Shown piece after piece: positions 15,186 through 23,470 of a DNA stretch of 64,000 nucleotides. This DNA is from Vallitalea okinawensis (GTDB lineage Bacteria > Bacillota > Clostridia > Lachnospirales > PQDH01): NCBI RefSeq assembly GCF_002964605.1, contig NZ_PQDH01000007.1, positions 1-64,000 on the forward strand. The letters run 5' to 3'. The position numbers and the translations under genes are program-made. The number at the start of each line of letters is the position of its first letter. The stretch's first letter is position 1. Below the pieces are notes generated by a model. The model searched no databases. It was not told the origin of the DNA and worked only from the letters and a program-made list of their open reading frames with translations.

Positions 15186-15629
15186 TTATTCATAATACTT
15201 CTCTTTAGACAGCTGGATTAAATTATTCTCATCCTCACTATCCCAAAAGATAACCCAGAACTTATTGATTCCAGCTCTCTTTAAAGCCTCATGTCGATGA
15301 TTTCCATCATTAATTTCTAAGTACCCTTTATCATGATTAACGATCAATGGAGCCATTTCCCAGCCTTGTTTGATTAAGTCTTCCATCCTTTTAATCCTAT
15401 TTTCCCAGTTTTCATATGGTTCATGAAACTTGATATCTTTTTCAGGTCCGCAACATCGATTAATTTTATCTAAATCATATATTATGGGGCCTAACCAGTA
15501 TCGTTTCTGAAGCTTTAAGCCTTCAGAAAACGCAAAGTTATCTCCCTCAGAATTTAGAAAAAGATGTACCCATTCTTCGATTTTACCTTTTTCACTATAT
15601 ACTATTGCTTCTTCCACATTAAACTTCAT
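15186..15629 (-). CDS. ParB/sulfiredoxin-like domain protein
   Basis: 147 residues. The C-terminal half carries PLIVNHDKGYLEINDGNHRH, then EALKRAGINKFWVIFW, the pattern of the ParB/Srx nuclease-like fold (G-x-H-R segment). The N-terminal half (FAFSEGLKLQKRYWLGPIIY) is not recognised. Small solitary members with this core often have unknown substrates; it is not a chromosome partition ParB because no HTH is present. Start ATG at 15629 after GAGGAGGC. Leftmost genes in the same direction are the GNAT pair. Confidence 0.65.
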   Translation of the reverse strand: MKFNVEEAIVYSEKGKIEEWVHLFLNSEGDNFAFSEGLKLQKRYWLGPIIYDLDKINRCCGPEKDIKFHEPYENWENRIKRMEDLIKQGWEMAPLIVNHDKGYLEINDGNHRHEALKRAGINKFWVIFWDSEDENNLIQLSKEKYYE

Positions 15630-15751
15630 CTATAGCCTCCTCTAATCACATCTGCAATTACCTGTTACATATATCTATAAATATGTTATAAAAACTTTAG
15701 TACAAAGACATCAACGAATTAATTAAAAAATATGAAGCAGTTTAATAATAA

Positions 15752-16567
15752 TTAAAGTGGCTTATAGTCACCCAATGGTCCCTTCCAACGTACTTTACCA
15801 ATAGTATTCTTACCAATCTGTATACTCTCTTTGGGACACTGGTGAAGACAGCGCATACATACGACACATTGATCACTGAAATGTACACCACGGTCATCTA
15901 CTTTAATATTATTTCTTGGGCAAATTTTTTCACACTTTTTACATCTAATGCAACTTTCATCTGCCCAGAATTTCTTCTTAAGCCACCCCTCAGCTGTTCC
16001 CAATCCTACTTTAAGAGCATTGGATAGAAGTGATTGCCCTTTTTTAGTTATTAGATTAACACCACTATTAACAAGTAATTGATCTTTGCTATCAATCTTT
16101 TTTTCTATGCTCATGGTCATACGATCTACCTCAGGTATATACGAATAATCTCTATCTATATAACCTTGAACTTTCTTAGAATCAGGCTTCATAAATGCTA
16201 GTCCATCAGAACCAGGCATTGCTATATCCGCATAACCTATTGGTCGATAGCCTATCCCCTTAAAGAAATCAAATGCACTGTTGATTGCTGTTCCGCTAAA
16301 GAAACCTTTAGTACAAAAGATAAATACAGATTGAGTTTTGACTAGTGGTAAATCTACTAAATACTCTTTCACAAAGCCTGGTATATCACATGCAAATACC
16401 GGAAAACCAAACCCAAGTATATCATAAGCAGATATAGTATCTTTATCCATTTTTTCGATGGGGGTGCATGTAACCTCATGCCTTTCGTTATTGAATCGCT
16501 TTTGTATGTAACGAGCTATATATTCTGTGTTACCAGTACCACTGAAATATAAGACTAATATTTTCAT
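15752..16567 (-). CDS. EFR1-family flavodoxin-ferredoxin
   Basis: 271 residues. N-terminal flavodoxin-like domain (about 1-170) with the FMN phosphate loop YFSGTGNTEYIAR, then two [4Fe-4S] motifs: CIRCKKCEKICP and CVVCMRCLHQCP. This is the EFR1 (flavodoxin fused to ferredoxin) arrangement found in anaerobes; it should carry electrons between low-potential donors and unknown acceptors in the cytosol. ATG at 16567 after GAAGGAAG. Monocistronic by context. Confidence 0.9.
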   Translation of the reverse strand: MKILVLYFSGTGNTEYIARYIQKRFNNERHEVTCTPIEKMDKDTISAYDILGFGFPVFACDIPGFVKEYLVDLPLVKTQSVFIFCTKGFFSGTAINSAFDFFKGIGYRPIGYADIAMPGSDGLAFMKPDSKKVQGYIDRDYSYIPEVDRMTMSIEKKIDSKDQLLVNSGVNLITKKGQSLLSNALKVGLGTAEGWLKKKFWADESCIRCKKCEKICPRNNIKVDDRGVHFSDQCVVCMRCLHQCPKESIQIGKNTIGKVRWKGPLGDYKPL

Positions 16568-16667
16568 AATCTTCCTTCTTCCGTTAAGTTCTTACTAACA
16601 TTATATAACTAACAAAATTATACTGCAAATAGATTAATATCATTCCTTTCAATGTAATAAATAGCAA

Positions 16668-16697
16668 AGATCCCGAGTAAAGATTTACTCGGGATCT
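16668..16697 (-). terminator. terminator of feo operon
   Basis: AGATCCCGAGTAAA and TTTACTCGGGATCT form a near-perfect 14-bp inverted repeat after the last feo gene, with a T-rich run on the minus strand. Confidence 0.8.
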
Positions 16698-16721
16698 TGA
16701 TTATATATATTTAATTGTAAT

Positions 16722-16874
16722 TTACTTCGATGTATTGCAACTACAACTCTTCTTCTTTGATCCACCGTGAGGACAACCAATACATATGGCTCCTTTTCGT
16801 TTTTCGCTAATAATTTTTGCAATTGCTAATCCTACAATTGCAAGTATAACAATCATAACAATTATATTAGGCAT
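16722..16874 (-). CDS. FeoB-associated Cys-rich membrane protein
   Basis: 50 residues, too short to be noticed without looking for it. ATG at 16874, 10 bases after the feoB stop. One membrane helix (about 4-20, IIVMIVILAIVGLAIA), a basic turn (SEKRKG) and a cysteine tail CIGCPHGG ... KSCSCNTSK. This matches the small FeoB-associated Cys-rich proteins that follow feoB in Firmicutes and may pass or bind ferrous iron at the membrane. Last gene of the operon, followed by a strong terminator. Confidence 0.85.
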   Translation of the reverse strand: MPNIIVMIVILAIVGLAIAKIISEKRKGAICIGCPHGGSKKKSCSCNTSK

Positions 16875-16883
16875 ATAATCCTC

Positions 16884-18884
16884 CTAAGCATTTAAGGCTA
16901 CCTTTGCTTGTGACTTTTGATTACCTTTTCTCACAAGGTAAACTACATAACCACCCATAGCTAATACAGCTATTAAACCTGGTAAAAAGCCACTACCAAA
17001 AGCACCTGTTGTTATTAAAGTTCCTACTTGATATGTTACAAATGCAACACTATAGCCCATTCCAAATTGGAATGCGATTCCTGCCCATAACCACTTCTTA
17101 CTCTCCATTTCTGAGTTCATAGCACCAATAGCGGCAAAACATGGAGGTGTAAAAAGGTTAAACATAAGATAAGCTAATGCAGCTACAGATGTTAAGCCCA
17201 TAATACTTGCAACATCCGCTCCACCAGAAACTAGTGCTAATTCTTCTGTATCAATAAAGTTGGTTATGGAGTATACAACTGCTAATGTACCAACTACATT
17301 CTCTTTTGCTATAAAACCAGTAATTGCAGCTGCAGCAAGTTGCCATACACCAAATCCTAGAGGTATTAATAAAATAGCAAATGGTGATGCGATACTAGCT
17401 AGAATACTTGTGTTTTCTGCACCTTCAGCTACAACTTGGAATTGCCAGTTAAATGTTTGCATGATTTGTACTGCAGCATTACAAAGAAGGATAATTGTAG
17501 CTGCCTTAATAATAAAAGCTTTTGCTCTAGAGAACATAGAGATTGTTGCTCTCTTGATACTTGGGAATCTATATTCTGGTAATTCCATAATGAAGAATGA
17601 TCTTGCGTTTTTCTCACCAGTAATTCTTACCACAATTAAAGCTCCAATAATAATGATTGCAATCCCTAAGAAATACATAGTCGTTCCTACCCAAGCAGCA
17701 TCATTAAAGAACACACCTGCAAATAATGCGATAACTGGTAACTTCGCTCCACATGGCATAAATGGTGTTAACATTGCAGTTGTTCTTCTTTGTCTTTCAT
17801 TTCTAATGGTTCTTGTTGCCATAACTCCTGGAATAGCACAACCTGTACCAATTACCATAGGGATAATTGATTTACCTGATAATCCAACTCTCTTAAAGAA
17901 TCTATCCATTACTACAGCAACACGTGCCATATAACCACAATCTTCGAGTAACGCTAGTAAGAAGAATAAAACCATAATGAGTGGTAAGAAACCTACAACA
18001 GCTCCAACCCCACCTATAATACCATCTAAAAGAATGGCACTAAGGACTGGTGATACTCCTTCTCCAAGTAATCCCTCTACCCAGCCATAGAATGCATCTA
18101 TCCAACCAACAAAGGTATCTGCTAAGAGTGGTCCTAGATGAGTTTGGGAAATGGCAAAAACTGTCCACATCACTAAAGCAAATATTGGAATACCTAGCCA
18201 CTTATGTGCCAATACTCTATCAGCTGCATCTTGTTTGGTTTGACGATTACTACTTACTTTTCTATTTTCAACTTCCTTAACTATTTTTTTTACAACTTCA
18301 AATCGTTTTTTATCAGAAGCTTCAACAGCACTTCTATCAGCCATATTCAAATCTGAGCCATCAAATGGTGCTGTTTGGGTCTTGCCCTTTACTTCTACAA
18401 CTTTAGTAATAAGCTTTTCTAGACCATTATCGCTCCCACTAGTGGATACAGTTTCAACAATAGGACATCCTAATTTTTTTGATAATTTTGCTACGTTAAT
18501 AACTGTCCCTTTCTTCTTTGTTAAGTCACTCTTGTTAAGGGCAACAACAACTGGTATCCCAAGTTCAAGAAGTTGAGTTGTGAAAAATAAACTTCTGCTT
18601 AAGTTTGTTGCATCGACGATATTAATAATTACATCTGGATTTTCATTTTTAACAAAGTCTCGTGTTATGCTTTCTTCGGAAGTAAAGGGTGACATTGAAT
18701 ATGCGCCTGGTAGGTCTACTGCTGTCATTACAGCATTAGCCTTATTAAGACTTTTCTTAATCTCACCTTCTTTTTTATCAATTGTTACACCGGCCCAGTT
18801 ACCTACACGTTCGATTTTACCTGTTATTGCATTGAATAATGTTGTTTTTCCACTATTGGGATTCCCTGTAAGTGCTACCTTCAT
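16884..18884 (-). CDS. feoB: ferrous iron transporter FeoB
   Basis: 666 residues, typical for a single-chain FeoB. N-terminal GTPase with G1 GNPNSGKT (residues 7-14), Switch/G2 GVTIDKKEG, G3 DLPG, G4 NKSD; then about eight to eleven membrane segments from about residue 230 with conserved gate motifs (CGYMARVAVVMDRF, GTGCAIPG, PFMPCGAKLPV). It imports Fe2+ across the cell membrane, driven or gated by GTP hydrolysis. The start is ATG at 18884, behind TAAGGAGG; an upstream in-frame ATG (18902) precedes that site. Palindromic iron boxes lie between feoA and feoB. Confidence 0.97.
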   Translation of the reverse strand: MKVALTGNPNSGKTTLFNAITGKIERVGNWAGVTIDKKEGEIKKSLNKANAVMTAVDLPGAYSMSPFTSEESITRDFVKNENPDVIINIVDATNLSRSLFFTTQLLELGIPVVVALNKSDLTKKKGTVINVAKLSKKLGCPIVETVSTSGSDNGLEKLITKVVEVKGKTQTAPFDGSDLNMADRSAVEASDKKRFEVVKKIVKEVENRKVSSNRQTKQDAADRVLAHKWLGIPIFALVMWTVFAISQTHLGPLLADTFVGWIDAFYGWVEGLLGEGVSPVLSAILLDGIIGGVGAVVGFLPLIMVLFFLLALLEDCGYMARVAVVMDRFFKRVGLSGKSIIPMVIGTGCAIPGVMATRTIRNERQRRTTAMLTPFMPCGAKLPVIALFAGVFFNDAAWVGTTMYFLGIAIIIIGALIVVRITGEKNARSFFIMELPEYRFPSIKRATISMFSRAKAFIIKAATIILLCNAAVQIMQTFNWQFQVVAEGAENTSILASIASPFAILLIPLGFGVWQLAAAAITGFIAKENVVGTLAVVYSITNFIDTEELALVSGGADVASIMGLTSVAALAYLMFNLFTPPCFAAIGAMNSEMESKKWLWAGIAFQFGMGYSVAFVTYQVGTLITTGAFGSGFLPGLIAVLAMGGYVVYLVRKGNQKSQAKVALNA

Positions 18885-18909
18885 AATTGCCTCCTTATTC
18901 ATTACAAAT

Positions 18910-18927
18910 AGTTAGCCTAGGCTAACT
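18910..18927 (-). promoter_or_regulatory. DtxR-type iron box before feoB
   Basis: Perfect 18-bp palindrome AGTTAGCCTAGGCTAACT, 26 bases upstream of the feoB start. Resembles DtxR/IdeR operators (TTAGGnTnnCCTAA class) and is close to the second palindrome at 18972-18989. Confidence 0.75.
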
Positions 18928-18971
18928 TATTATGTATAATCCCTCATTGGGTTTATGAAATTATATGTAAA

Positions 18972-18989
18972 AGTTAACCCTAGTTAACT
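18972..18989 (-). promoter_or_regulatory. second iron box between feoA and feoB
   Basis: AGTTAACCCTAGTTAACT: arms of 8 bases are perfect palindromes, the centre is not. Same length and arms as the box at 18910-18927; likely the binding site of the DtxR-type regulator encoded upstream. Confidence 0.65.
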
Positions 18990-19005
18990 TCATTACCAAA
19001 ATAAG

Positions 19006-19290
19006 CTATATAATTATTGTTTCAGCTAAATCACTATCAATACTGTATCTTGCATCTTTTACAGAAATGACGTAGTTCTCAGCAAGTACTGATAACACTG
19101 TCACCGTTTCACCTGCGTAACATCCTAATGTAAATAAAAAGTTCTTCATTTCTTCATCATTAGTTTGAACATCTTTAATAATGTATTCTCTATCAATCTC
19201 TGCATTGGCTAAATTTGTCACTGGATAAATAGCTTCTTGTTTTTTATTATAAGCCTCTAATATTGATTTGCTTCTTATTGTATCATCCAT
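19006..19290 (-). CDS. feoA: FeoA domain protein
   Basis: 94 residues from the ATG at 19290 (MDDTIRSKSILEAYNKKQEA), which has GGAGG 8 bases upstream; the open frame to 19329 lies before that site and overlaps the regulator gene. C-terminal FeoA SH3-like fold: LGCYAGETVTVLSVLAEN, then YVISVKDARYSIDSDLAE. FeoA assists FeoB at the cytoplasmic face. An N-terminal extension of about 25 residues before the fold is a little longer than usual. Confidence 0.88.
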   Translation of the reverse strand: MDDTIRSKSILEAYNKKQEAIYPVTNLANAEIDREYIIKDVQTNDEEMKNFLFTLGCYAGETVTVLSVLAENYVISVKDARYSIDSDLAETIII

Positions 19291-19318
19291 ATATTTAAAC
19301 CTCCAAAGTGTATATCTT

Positions 19319-19699
19319 CTATACATCAATATTATTCTTCATCAAATAGCTCTTAATAGCTTCCAACATGTTATCACTAAGTACATGCTCCATCTTACAT
19401 GCATTCTTAGCTGCTTCCTCATCCGCTAATTCAAGAGAATGTTTAAGAAATCGTGTTATTAATTGATGATTAGCATATATTCTATCAGAAAGTTCTCTTC
19501 CTTTTTCTGTTAATGTAATGGTTCCATAGGTTTCTTTATTCACAAGTCCTTCGGCTTTTAGATAATTCATTGCCTTCGATACACTGGGTTTTGATACACC
19601 AAGACGTTTTGCTATCTCCACTCCATGTGCATGACCATGACTATTTTCCAATATGTAAACTGTTTCTAAATACATTTCCATTGATTCATTATTACTCAC
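19319..19699 (-). CDS. DtxR/MntR-family metal-dependent repressor
   Basis: 126 residues, short form without the SH3 domain. Winged helix: MEMYLETVYILENSHGHAHG, recognition helix RLGVSKPSVSKAMNYLKAEG, wing GTITLTEKGR; dimer/metal part YANHQLITRFLKHSLELADE and CKMEHVLSD with Cys, His and Glu ligands, as in MntR/IdeR. First gene of the feo operon, so probably an iron-responsive repressor acting on the palindromes upstream and within the operon. GTG start at 19699 after AATGGAGTGA. Confidence 0.9.
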   Translation of the reverse strand: MSNNESMEMYLETVYILENSHGHAHGVEIAKRLGVSKPSVSKAMNYLKAEGLVNKETYGTITLTEKGRELSDRIYANHQLITRFLKHSLELADEEAAKNACKMEHVLSDNMLEAIKSYLMKNNIDV

Positions 19700-19743
19700 T
19701 TTATCACTCCATTTATTTACTGGTAATAGTCATAACTCAATCA

Positions 19744-19761
19744 TGTTAACCTTAATTAGCA
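19744..19761 (-). promoter_or_regulatory. imperfect iron box at regulator promoter
   Basis: TGTTAACCTTAATTAGCA resembles the two palindromes before feoB (GTTAAC / TTAGC arms) but is less symmetric. It lies just downstream of the -10 box of the promoter at 19768-19796, where a repressor could block transcription. Confidence 0.45.
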
Positions 19762-19767
19762 AAACTA

Positions 19768-19796
19768 ATTCTATACCTACCAACCTACTTTGTCAA
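19768..19796 (-). promoter_or_regulatory. sigma-A promoter of dtxR-feoAB
   Basis: Minus strand TTGACA (19796-19791), 17 bases, TAGAAT (19773-19768). Consensus-like and correctly spaced; the transcript would start about 60 bases before the regulator start codon. Confidence 0.7.
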
Positions 19797-19906
19797 GAAA
19801 TTAATAAAGTTTGAATAAATTCTCTTTTTATTTTGTTATTTTCCACTTTAGATATATATCTATTTGCTGATACTATCCAATCATTGTATTTTTCCTTACT
19901 AAACAC
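19793..19906 (-). CDS. possible 37-residue ORF in leader
   Basis: GTG at 19906 opens a frame with protein-like composition (FSKEKYNDWIVSANRYISKV, then a basic end) ending at 19793. There is no ribosome binding site and the frame begins almost at the transcription start predicted from the promoter at 19920-19948, so it would have to be leaderless; it may also be a remnant of an older gene. Confidence 0.2.
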   Translation of the reverse strand: MFSKEKYNDWIVSANRYISKVENNKIKREFIQTLLIS

Positions 19907-19919
19907 TCGTACACTTATA

Positions 19920-19948
19920 AGTATAGTATATTGAAATCGATTTGTCAA
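19920..19948 (-). promoter_or_regulatory. second, distal sigma-A promoter
   Basis: Minus strand TTGACA (19948-19943), 17 bases, TATACT (19925-19920): strong promoter about 220 bases upstream of the regulator gene. A Fur-like box touches its -35 side. Confidence 0.65.
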
Positions 19949-19963
19949 TGATAATAATTTTCA
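19949..19963 (-). promoter_or_regulatory. Fur-like box
   Basis: TGATAATAATTTTCA matches the 7-1-7 Fur consensus TGATAATnATTATCA except for one base. It is directly upstream of the -35 box at 19943-19948, so two iron regulators (Fur and DtxR-type) may share this operon. Confidence 0.6.
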
Positions 19964-19980
19964 TTAACAAAAAAAATAAA

Positions 19981-20020
19981 GTAAACTAGCATATCATTTT
20001 TTTCCTTAGTGCTAGTTTAC
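19981..20020 (-). terminator. terminator of galE
   Basis: GTAAACTAGCA pairs with TGCTAGTTTAC (11 bp); on the minus strand a T-rich run follows. Sits right after the galE stop. Confidence 0.8.
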
Positions 20021-20026
20021 TCATTA

Positions 20027-21040
20027 CTATTGATATTGAATAATAGATGATCTTATTTCATCCCACTTTAATGCATCAGCAATTCCTTTTTCAATGGATA
20101 GTTGAGATGCCCAATCTAATAATTTTTTTGCAGCATCAGCATTTGCGTAAGCACCTGCAACATCTCCCTCTCGTGGTGGTGCCAGTTCTTTATTAATTTG
20201 GGCTCCGTAAACCATTTCAAAAGCACTAACCAATTCTTTAACTGTAACCCCATTACCTGTTCCAATATTAATGACTAGATAAGAACCATTTGATGGATCA
20301 GCTTTGTCAAAAGCTCTTTCAAAGTTGTCAACAGCTTTTACATGAGCTAATGCTAGGTCCCATACATGAATATAGTCACGTATACCAGATCCATCTCGTG
20401 TTGGCCAATCTGTTCCTGTGATTTTAAAAACTTTCTCCCTCGCCCCTGCAACTTCAACTAACTTACCTAATACATGGGAAGGAAACTGAATTTGTAACCC
20501 GGTACGCATCTGTGGATCAGCACCAATAGGATTAAAATATCTTAGTGCAATTCCTTTCATATCATAAGCTCCACAGAAATCTTCTAATACCATCTCCATC
20601 ATGAATTTTGAACGTGAATAAGGACTTTGAGGTTTTATGGGCGCTTGCTCAGTCACCATAAAACCAGGGACAATATCATAAATAGCTGCCGATGAACTAA
20701 AGACAACCTGTTTACAGCCTAGTTCTGCTAATTTTTTAAATAATATAATGGATTTAGTTACGTTTTCCATATAGTATGCAAATGGGTTTTTTACAGACTC
20801 TGGTACAACAATAAGTGCAGCACAATGAATTGTACACTTGATATCAGGGTGTTCAGAAAATATCTTCTCTAATAATGTAGTGTCAGCTATATCCCCTTTA
20901 TAAAAAGCATGCCGATTAGCAAATTCTCGTCTTCCGGTAACTAAAGAATCTAGAATAATTGGGGTATGCCCTCTATCTTTTAGTGCTGAGCAAACAGTAC
21001 TACCTATGTAGCCTGCACCACCTGTAATAAGGACTTTCAT
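20027..21040 (-). CDS. galE: UDP-glucose 4-epimerase
   Basis: 337 residues. NAD-binding GGAGYIGS at residues about 8-15, catalytic Ser-Ser in VFSSSAAIYD and the Tyr-x3-Lys of YSRSKFMME, then ALRYFNPIGADP and LALAHVKAV. Interconverts UDP-glucose and UDP-galactose for cell-surface glycans or galactose use. ATG at 21040 is preferred, because AAGGAAG lies about 7 bases upstream; the ATG at 21046 is too close to that site. Monocistronic: terminators flank it on both sides. Confidence 0.95.
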   Translation of the reverse strand: MKVLITGGAGYIGSTVCSALKDRGHTPIILDSLVTGRREFANRHAFYKGDIADTTLLEKIFSEHPDIKCTIHCAALIVVPESVKNPFAYYMENVTKSIILFKKLAELGCKQVVFSSSAAIYDIVPGFMVTEQAPIKPQSPYSRSKFMMEMVLEDFCGAYDMKGIALRYFNPIGADPQMRTGLQIQFPSHVLGKLVEVAGAREKVFKITGTDWPTRDGSGIRDYIHVWDLALAHVKAVDNFERAFDKADPSNGSYLVINIGTGNGVTVKELVSAFEMVYGAQINKELAPPREGDVAGAYANADAAKKLLDWASQLSIEKGIADALKWDEIRSSIIQYQ

Positions 21041-21180
21041 TGTCATCTTCCTTTCTAATTTAAATGTAGAATTTTTTCTTAAAAATCTGTTTAATAATTA
21101 CTGATTTTAGATTTTATAAATATCGTAAACACCTCCTAATATAATTGTAATAGCTGACCTAGCGTAAGGCGCAAGAAAAA

Positions 21181-21220
21181 AATGAAGCTCTCTCTATAAA
21201 AAAATAGAAAGAGCTTCATT
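21181..21220 (-). terminator. terminator of purine cluster
   Basis: AATGAAGCTCTCTCTAT and ATAGAAAGAGCTTCATT form a 17-bp stem (one wobble), followed on the minus strand by a long T-run. It closes the leftward purine operon after ygeW. Confidence 0.85.
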
Positions 21221-21231
21221 TTAGTAAAAAA

Positions 21232-22215
21232 TTATTTTCCACCCATTGTGAGAGTCATAACCGCTTTTGCCGTATGTAATCGATTCTCTGCCTCATCATA
21301 AACAATAGAATGTGGTCCATCAATAACACTATCTTCAACCTCATTACCTCTATCAGCAGGTAGGGCGTGCATATACATTACATTTTTATTTGCAAGTGCC
21401 ATCATCTCTTCTGTACACTTCCAGCTCTTATAGGATTCGAGTAAATCATCAACAACTTTGTCACTTTGATTATTGACCCAGCTACCCCAATTCTTAGGAA
21501 TAACCACATCCGCGTCACGGTATGCTTCTTCCATGTTATGCGTGATGGTGAACTTACCTCCATTTTTCTCAGCATTCTCTCTCGCTTGCTTAATAGCCCA
21601 CTCAGGTAAATCATAACCTTCTGGATATGCTAATGTCACATCCATACCAAAACGTGGAAATAGCAGTGATTGAGTTAGAGGTACTGAAATAGGCTTTTTA
21701 TGGCTTGTTGCGTAAGCCCAAATGATAGAAACCTTTAGATTTCTTGTATCTCTCACTTTTTCTTTTATAGTCATGAGATCAGCAATCCCCTGCATAGGAT
21801 GATACAAATCACATTGAAGATTCATTACAGGTACTGTAGCCCATTTTGCCATATCTCTTAAATATTTATTCCCAACTTCCCAGAAACAATTTCTACAGGC
21901 TATACCATGACCATATCTTGATAAAATAACAGCTGTATCTTTGGCTACCTCACCATGTGAAACCTGCATTGTACTTGTATCAAGGAAGTTACCATGACCA
22001 CCTAATTGTGCAATGCCTGCTTCCATAGAGTTTCTTGTTCTTGTAGATTGCTCAAAGAACATCAAAAATGCTGTCTTATAAGGCAAGTAGGGTGTCTCAA
22101 TCCCCATGGCGAATTTTTTCTTCAAGTCATAAGATACCTCTAATAAAGTTTCTATTTCTTCTTTCGTCCAATCTTGTAAGGAGATAAAATGTTTCCCTTT
22201 AAATATTGTTTGCAT
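21232..22215 (-). CDS. ygeW: YgeW-type carbamoyltransferase
   Basis: 327 residues, shorter than E. coli YgeW (about 396 from memory). Carbamoyl-phosphate motif STRTR at residues 57-61, DLYHPMQG, then HALPADRGNEV of the amino-acid binding half. The SMG-type motif of true ornithine transcarbamylases is not seen. In YgeW the fold is knotted, and the natural substrate is debated (oxamate/allantoate-type compounds). Next to ygeY and a purine cluster, it fits the carbamoyl-phosphate-generating end of purine breakdown, giving ATP through a carbamate kinase not in this window. Last gene of the operon. Confidence 0.88.
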   Translation of the reverse strand: MQTIFKGKHFISLQDWTKEEIETLLEVSYDLKKKFAMGIETPYLPYKTAFLMFFEQSTRTRNSMEAGIAQLGGHGNFLDTSTMQVSHGEVAKDTAVILSRYGHGIACRNCFWEVGNKYLRDMAKWATVPVMNLQCDLYHPMQGIADLMTIKEKVRDTRNLKVSIIWAYATSHKKPISVPLTQSLLFPRFGMDVTLAYPEGYDLPEWAIKQARENAEKNGGKFTITHNMEEAYRDADVVIPKNWGSWVNNQSDKVVDDLLESYKSWKCTEEMMALANKNVMYMHALPADRGNEVEDSVIDGPHSIVYDEAENRLHTAKAVMTLTMGGK

Positions 22216-22232
22216 AAAAACCCTCTTTTCTT

Positions 22233-23438
22233 TTAAATTTTACTAATATACATTGTTGGTATAACGGCATACATAGCTGCTGCCTTAATCAATTCATCTT
22301 TCCATGTTCTTTCATTAGGTGCATGGGCTTGATCTTCATGACCAGGACCAAATCCAATGCAAGGAATATCATATCGTCCCATAATGGATACACCATTTGT
22401 TGAGAAAGTCCATTTATCTACAAATGGCTCTTTTTCAAATAACCCTTTGTAGGATTCTACTAATGTTTGACATGCTACATGTTCCTCTTCAACTACCCAA
22501 GAAGGGAAATAACATTGTGTAGGATATACAAGCCCTGTGTAAGCAGGTCTAGAATAATCATACATGGTGACTTCCGCTTGTGATGCCTTAACAGATGGTA
22601 AATTTTTTATTTGTTGCAATGCATATTCCCACGATTCGCCTGTTGTTAACCTTCTATCGATGGAAATTATACATCCATCAGCCACTGCACATCTAGACGG
22701 TGAACTAAAGAATATTTCTGATACAGTTAAGCTACCCTTTCCCAAAAAGGCATCATCTTTAAGATTCTCATGTAGCGCCTTCAATTCATTTAGGATTGGT
22801 GCCATCTTATAAATGGCATTATCTCCTCTCTCTGGAGCTGAACCGTGACAACTTAGACCTTTTGTTGATACTTTTATCTCCATTCGTCCTCTTTGCCCAC
22901 GATAGATATTCAATGACGTAGGTTCTGTAATGACAACAAATTCTGGTCTAATCTTACTTTCTTCAATGATATACTGCCAGCACAGCCCATCACAATCTTC
23001 TTCTTGTACAGTCCCTGTAATAAGCAGCGTATAATCATCTTCAAGACCAAAATCCTTAATGATCTTTCCAGCATAGACCATGGAAGCCATGCCACCTTCT
23101 TGATCACTAGCACCTCGTCCTATGATGATCTCATCGTCCTCATAGCCTTCATAAGGATCATACTCCCATAAATTCTTTTCTCCAATACCGACAGTATCGA
23201 TATGGGCGTCCATGGCGATTAAGTGCTTACCCTGCCCTATGTATCCTAAAATATTGCCCATAGGATCAATTTCTACTTTGTCAAAGCCAACTTGCTCCAT
23301 CTCTTCCTTGATCCTAAGGATAACTTTTTCTTCATCGCAACTCTCACTTGAAATAGCAATCATATCACGCAAAAACTTAGTGATATCAGCCTCATAAGAT
23401 TTAGCTTTCTCCAAGATTTCTTTAAATGCTAGACTCAT
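22233..23438 (-). CDS. ygeY: YgeY-family M20 metallohydrolase
   Basis: 401 residues. M20 dinuclear zinc motifs: [23 protein letters not shown], the EED pair in [10 protein letters not shown] and TEPTSLN; C-terminal [15 protein letters not shown] His. YgeY proteins are annotated as selenium-metabolism-linked hydrolases and occur with purine catabolic molybdenum hydroxylases; they probably cleave an amide or ureide intermediate. ATG at 23438 after AAGGAGGGA. Placed between a PLP enzyme and ygeW, 17 bases from the latter. Confidence 0.9.
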   Translation of the reverse strand: MSLAFKEILEKAKSYEADITKFLRDMIAISSESCDEEKVILRIKEEMEQVGFDKVEIDPMGNILGYIGQGKHLIAMDAHIDTVGIGEKNLWEYDPYEGYEDDEIIIGRGASDQEGGMASMVYAGKIIKDFGLEDDYTLLITGTVQEEDCDGLCWQYIIEESKIRPEFVVITEPTSLNIYRGQRGRMEIKVSTKGLSCHGSAPERGDNAIYKMAPILNELKALHENLKDDAFLGKGSLTVSEIFFSSPSRCAVADGCIISIDRRLTTGESWEYALQQIKNLPSVKASQAEVTMYDYSRPAYTGLVYPTQCYFPSWVVEEEHVACQTLVESYKGLFEKEPFVDKWTFSTNGVSIMGRYDIPCIGFGPGHEDQAHAPNERTWKDELIKAAAMYAVIPTMYISKI

Positions 23439-23470
23439 TTACTTCCCTCCTTATCATTCATTTTATATCT

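Noticed and set aside
17260-17934. Long plus-strand open frame inside feoB
   Set aside because: Antisense to well-conserved FeoB membrane motifs; a shadow.
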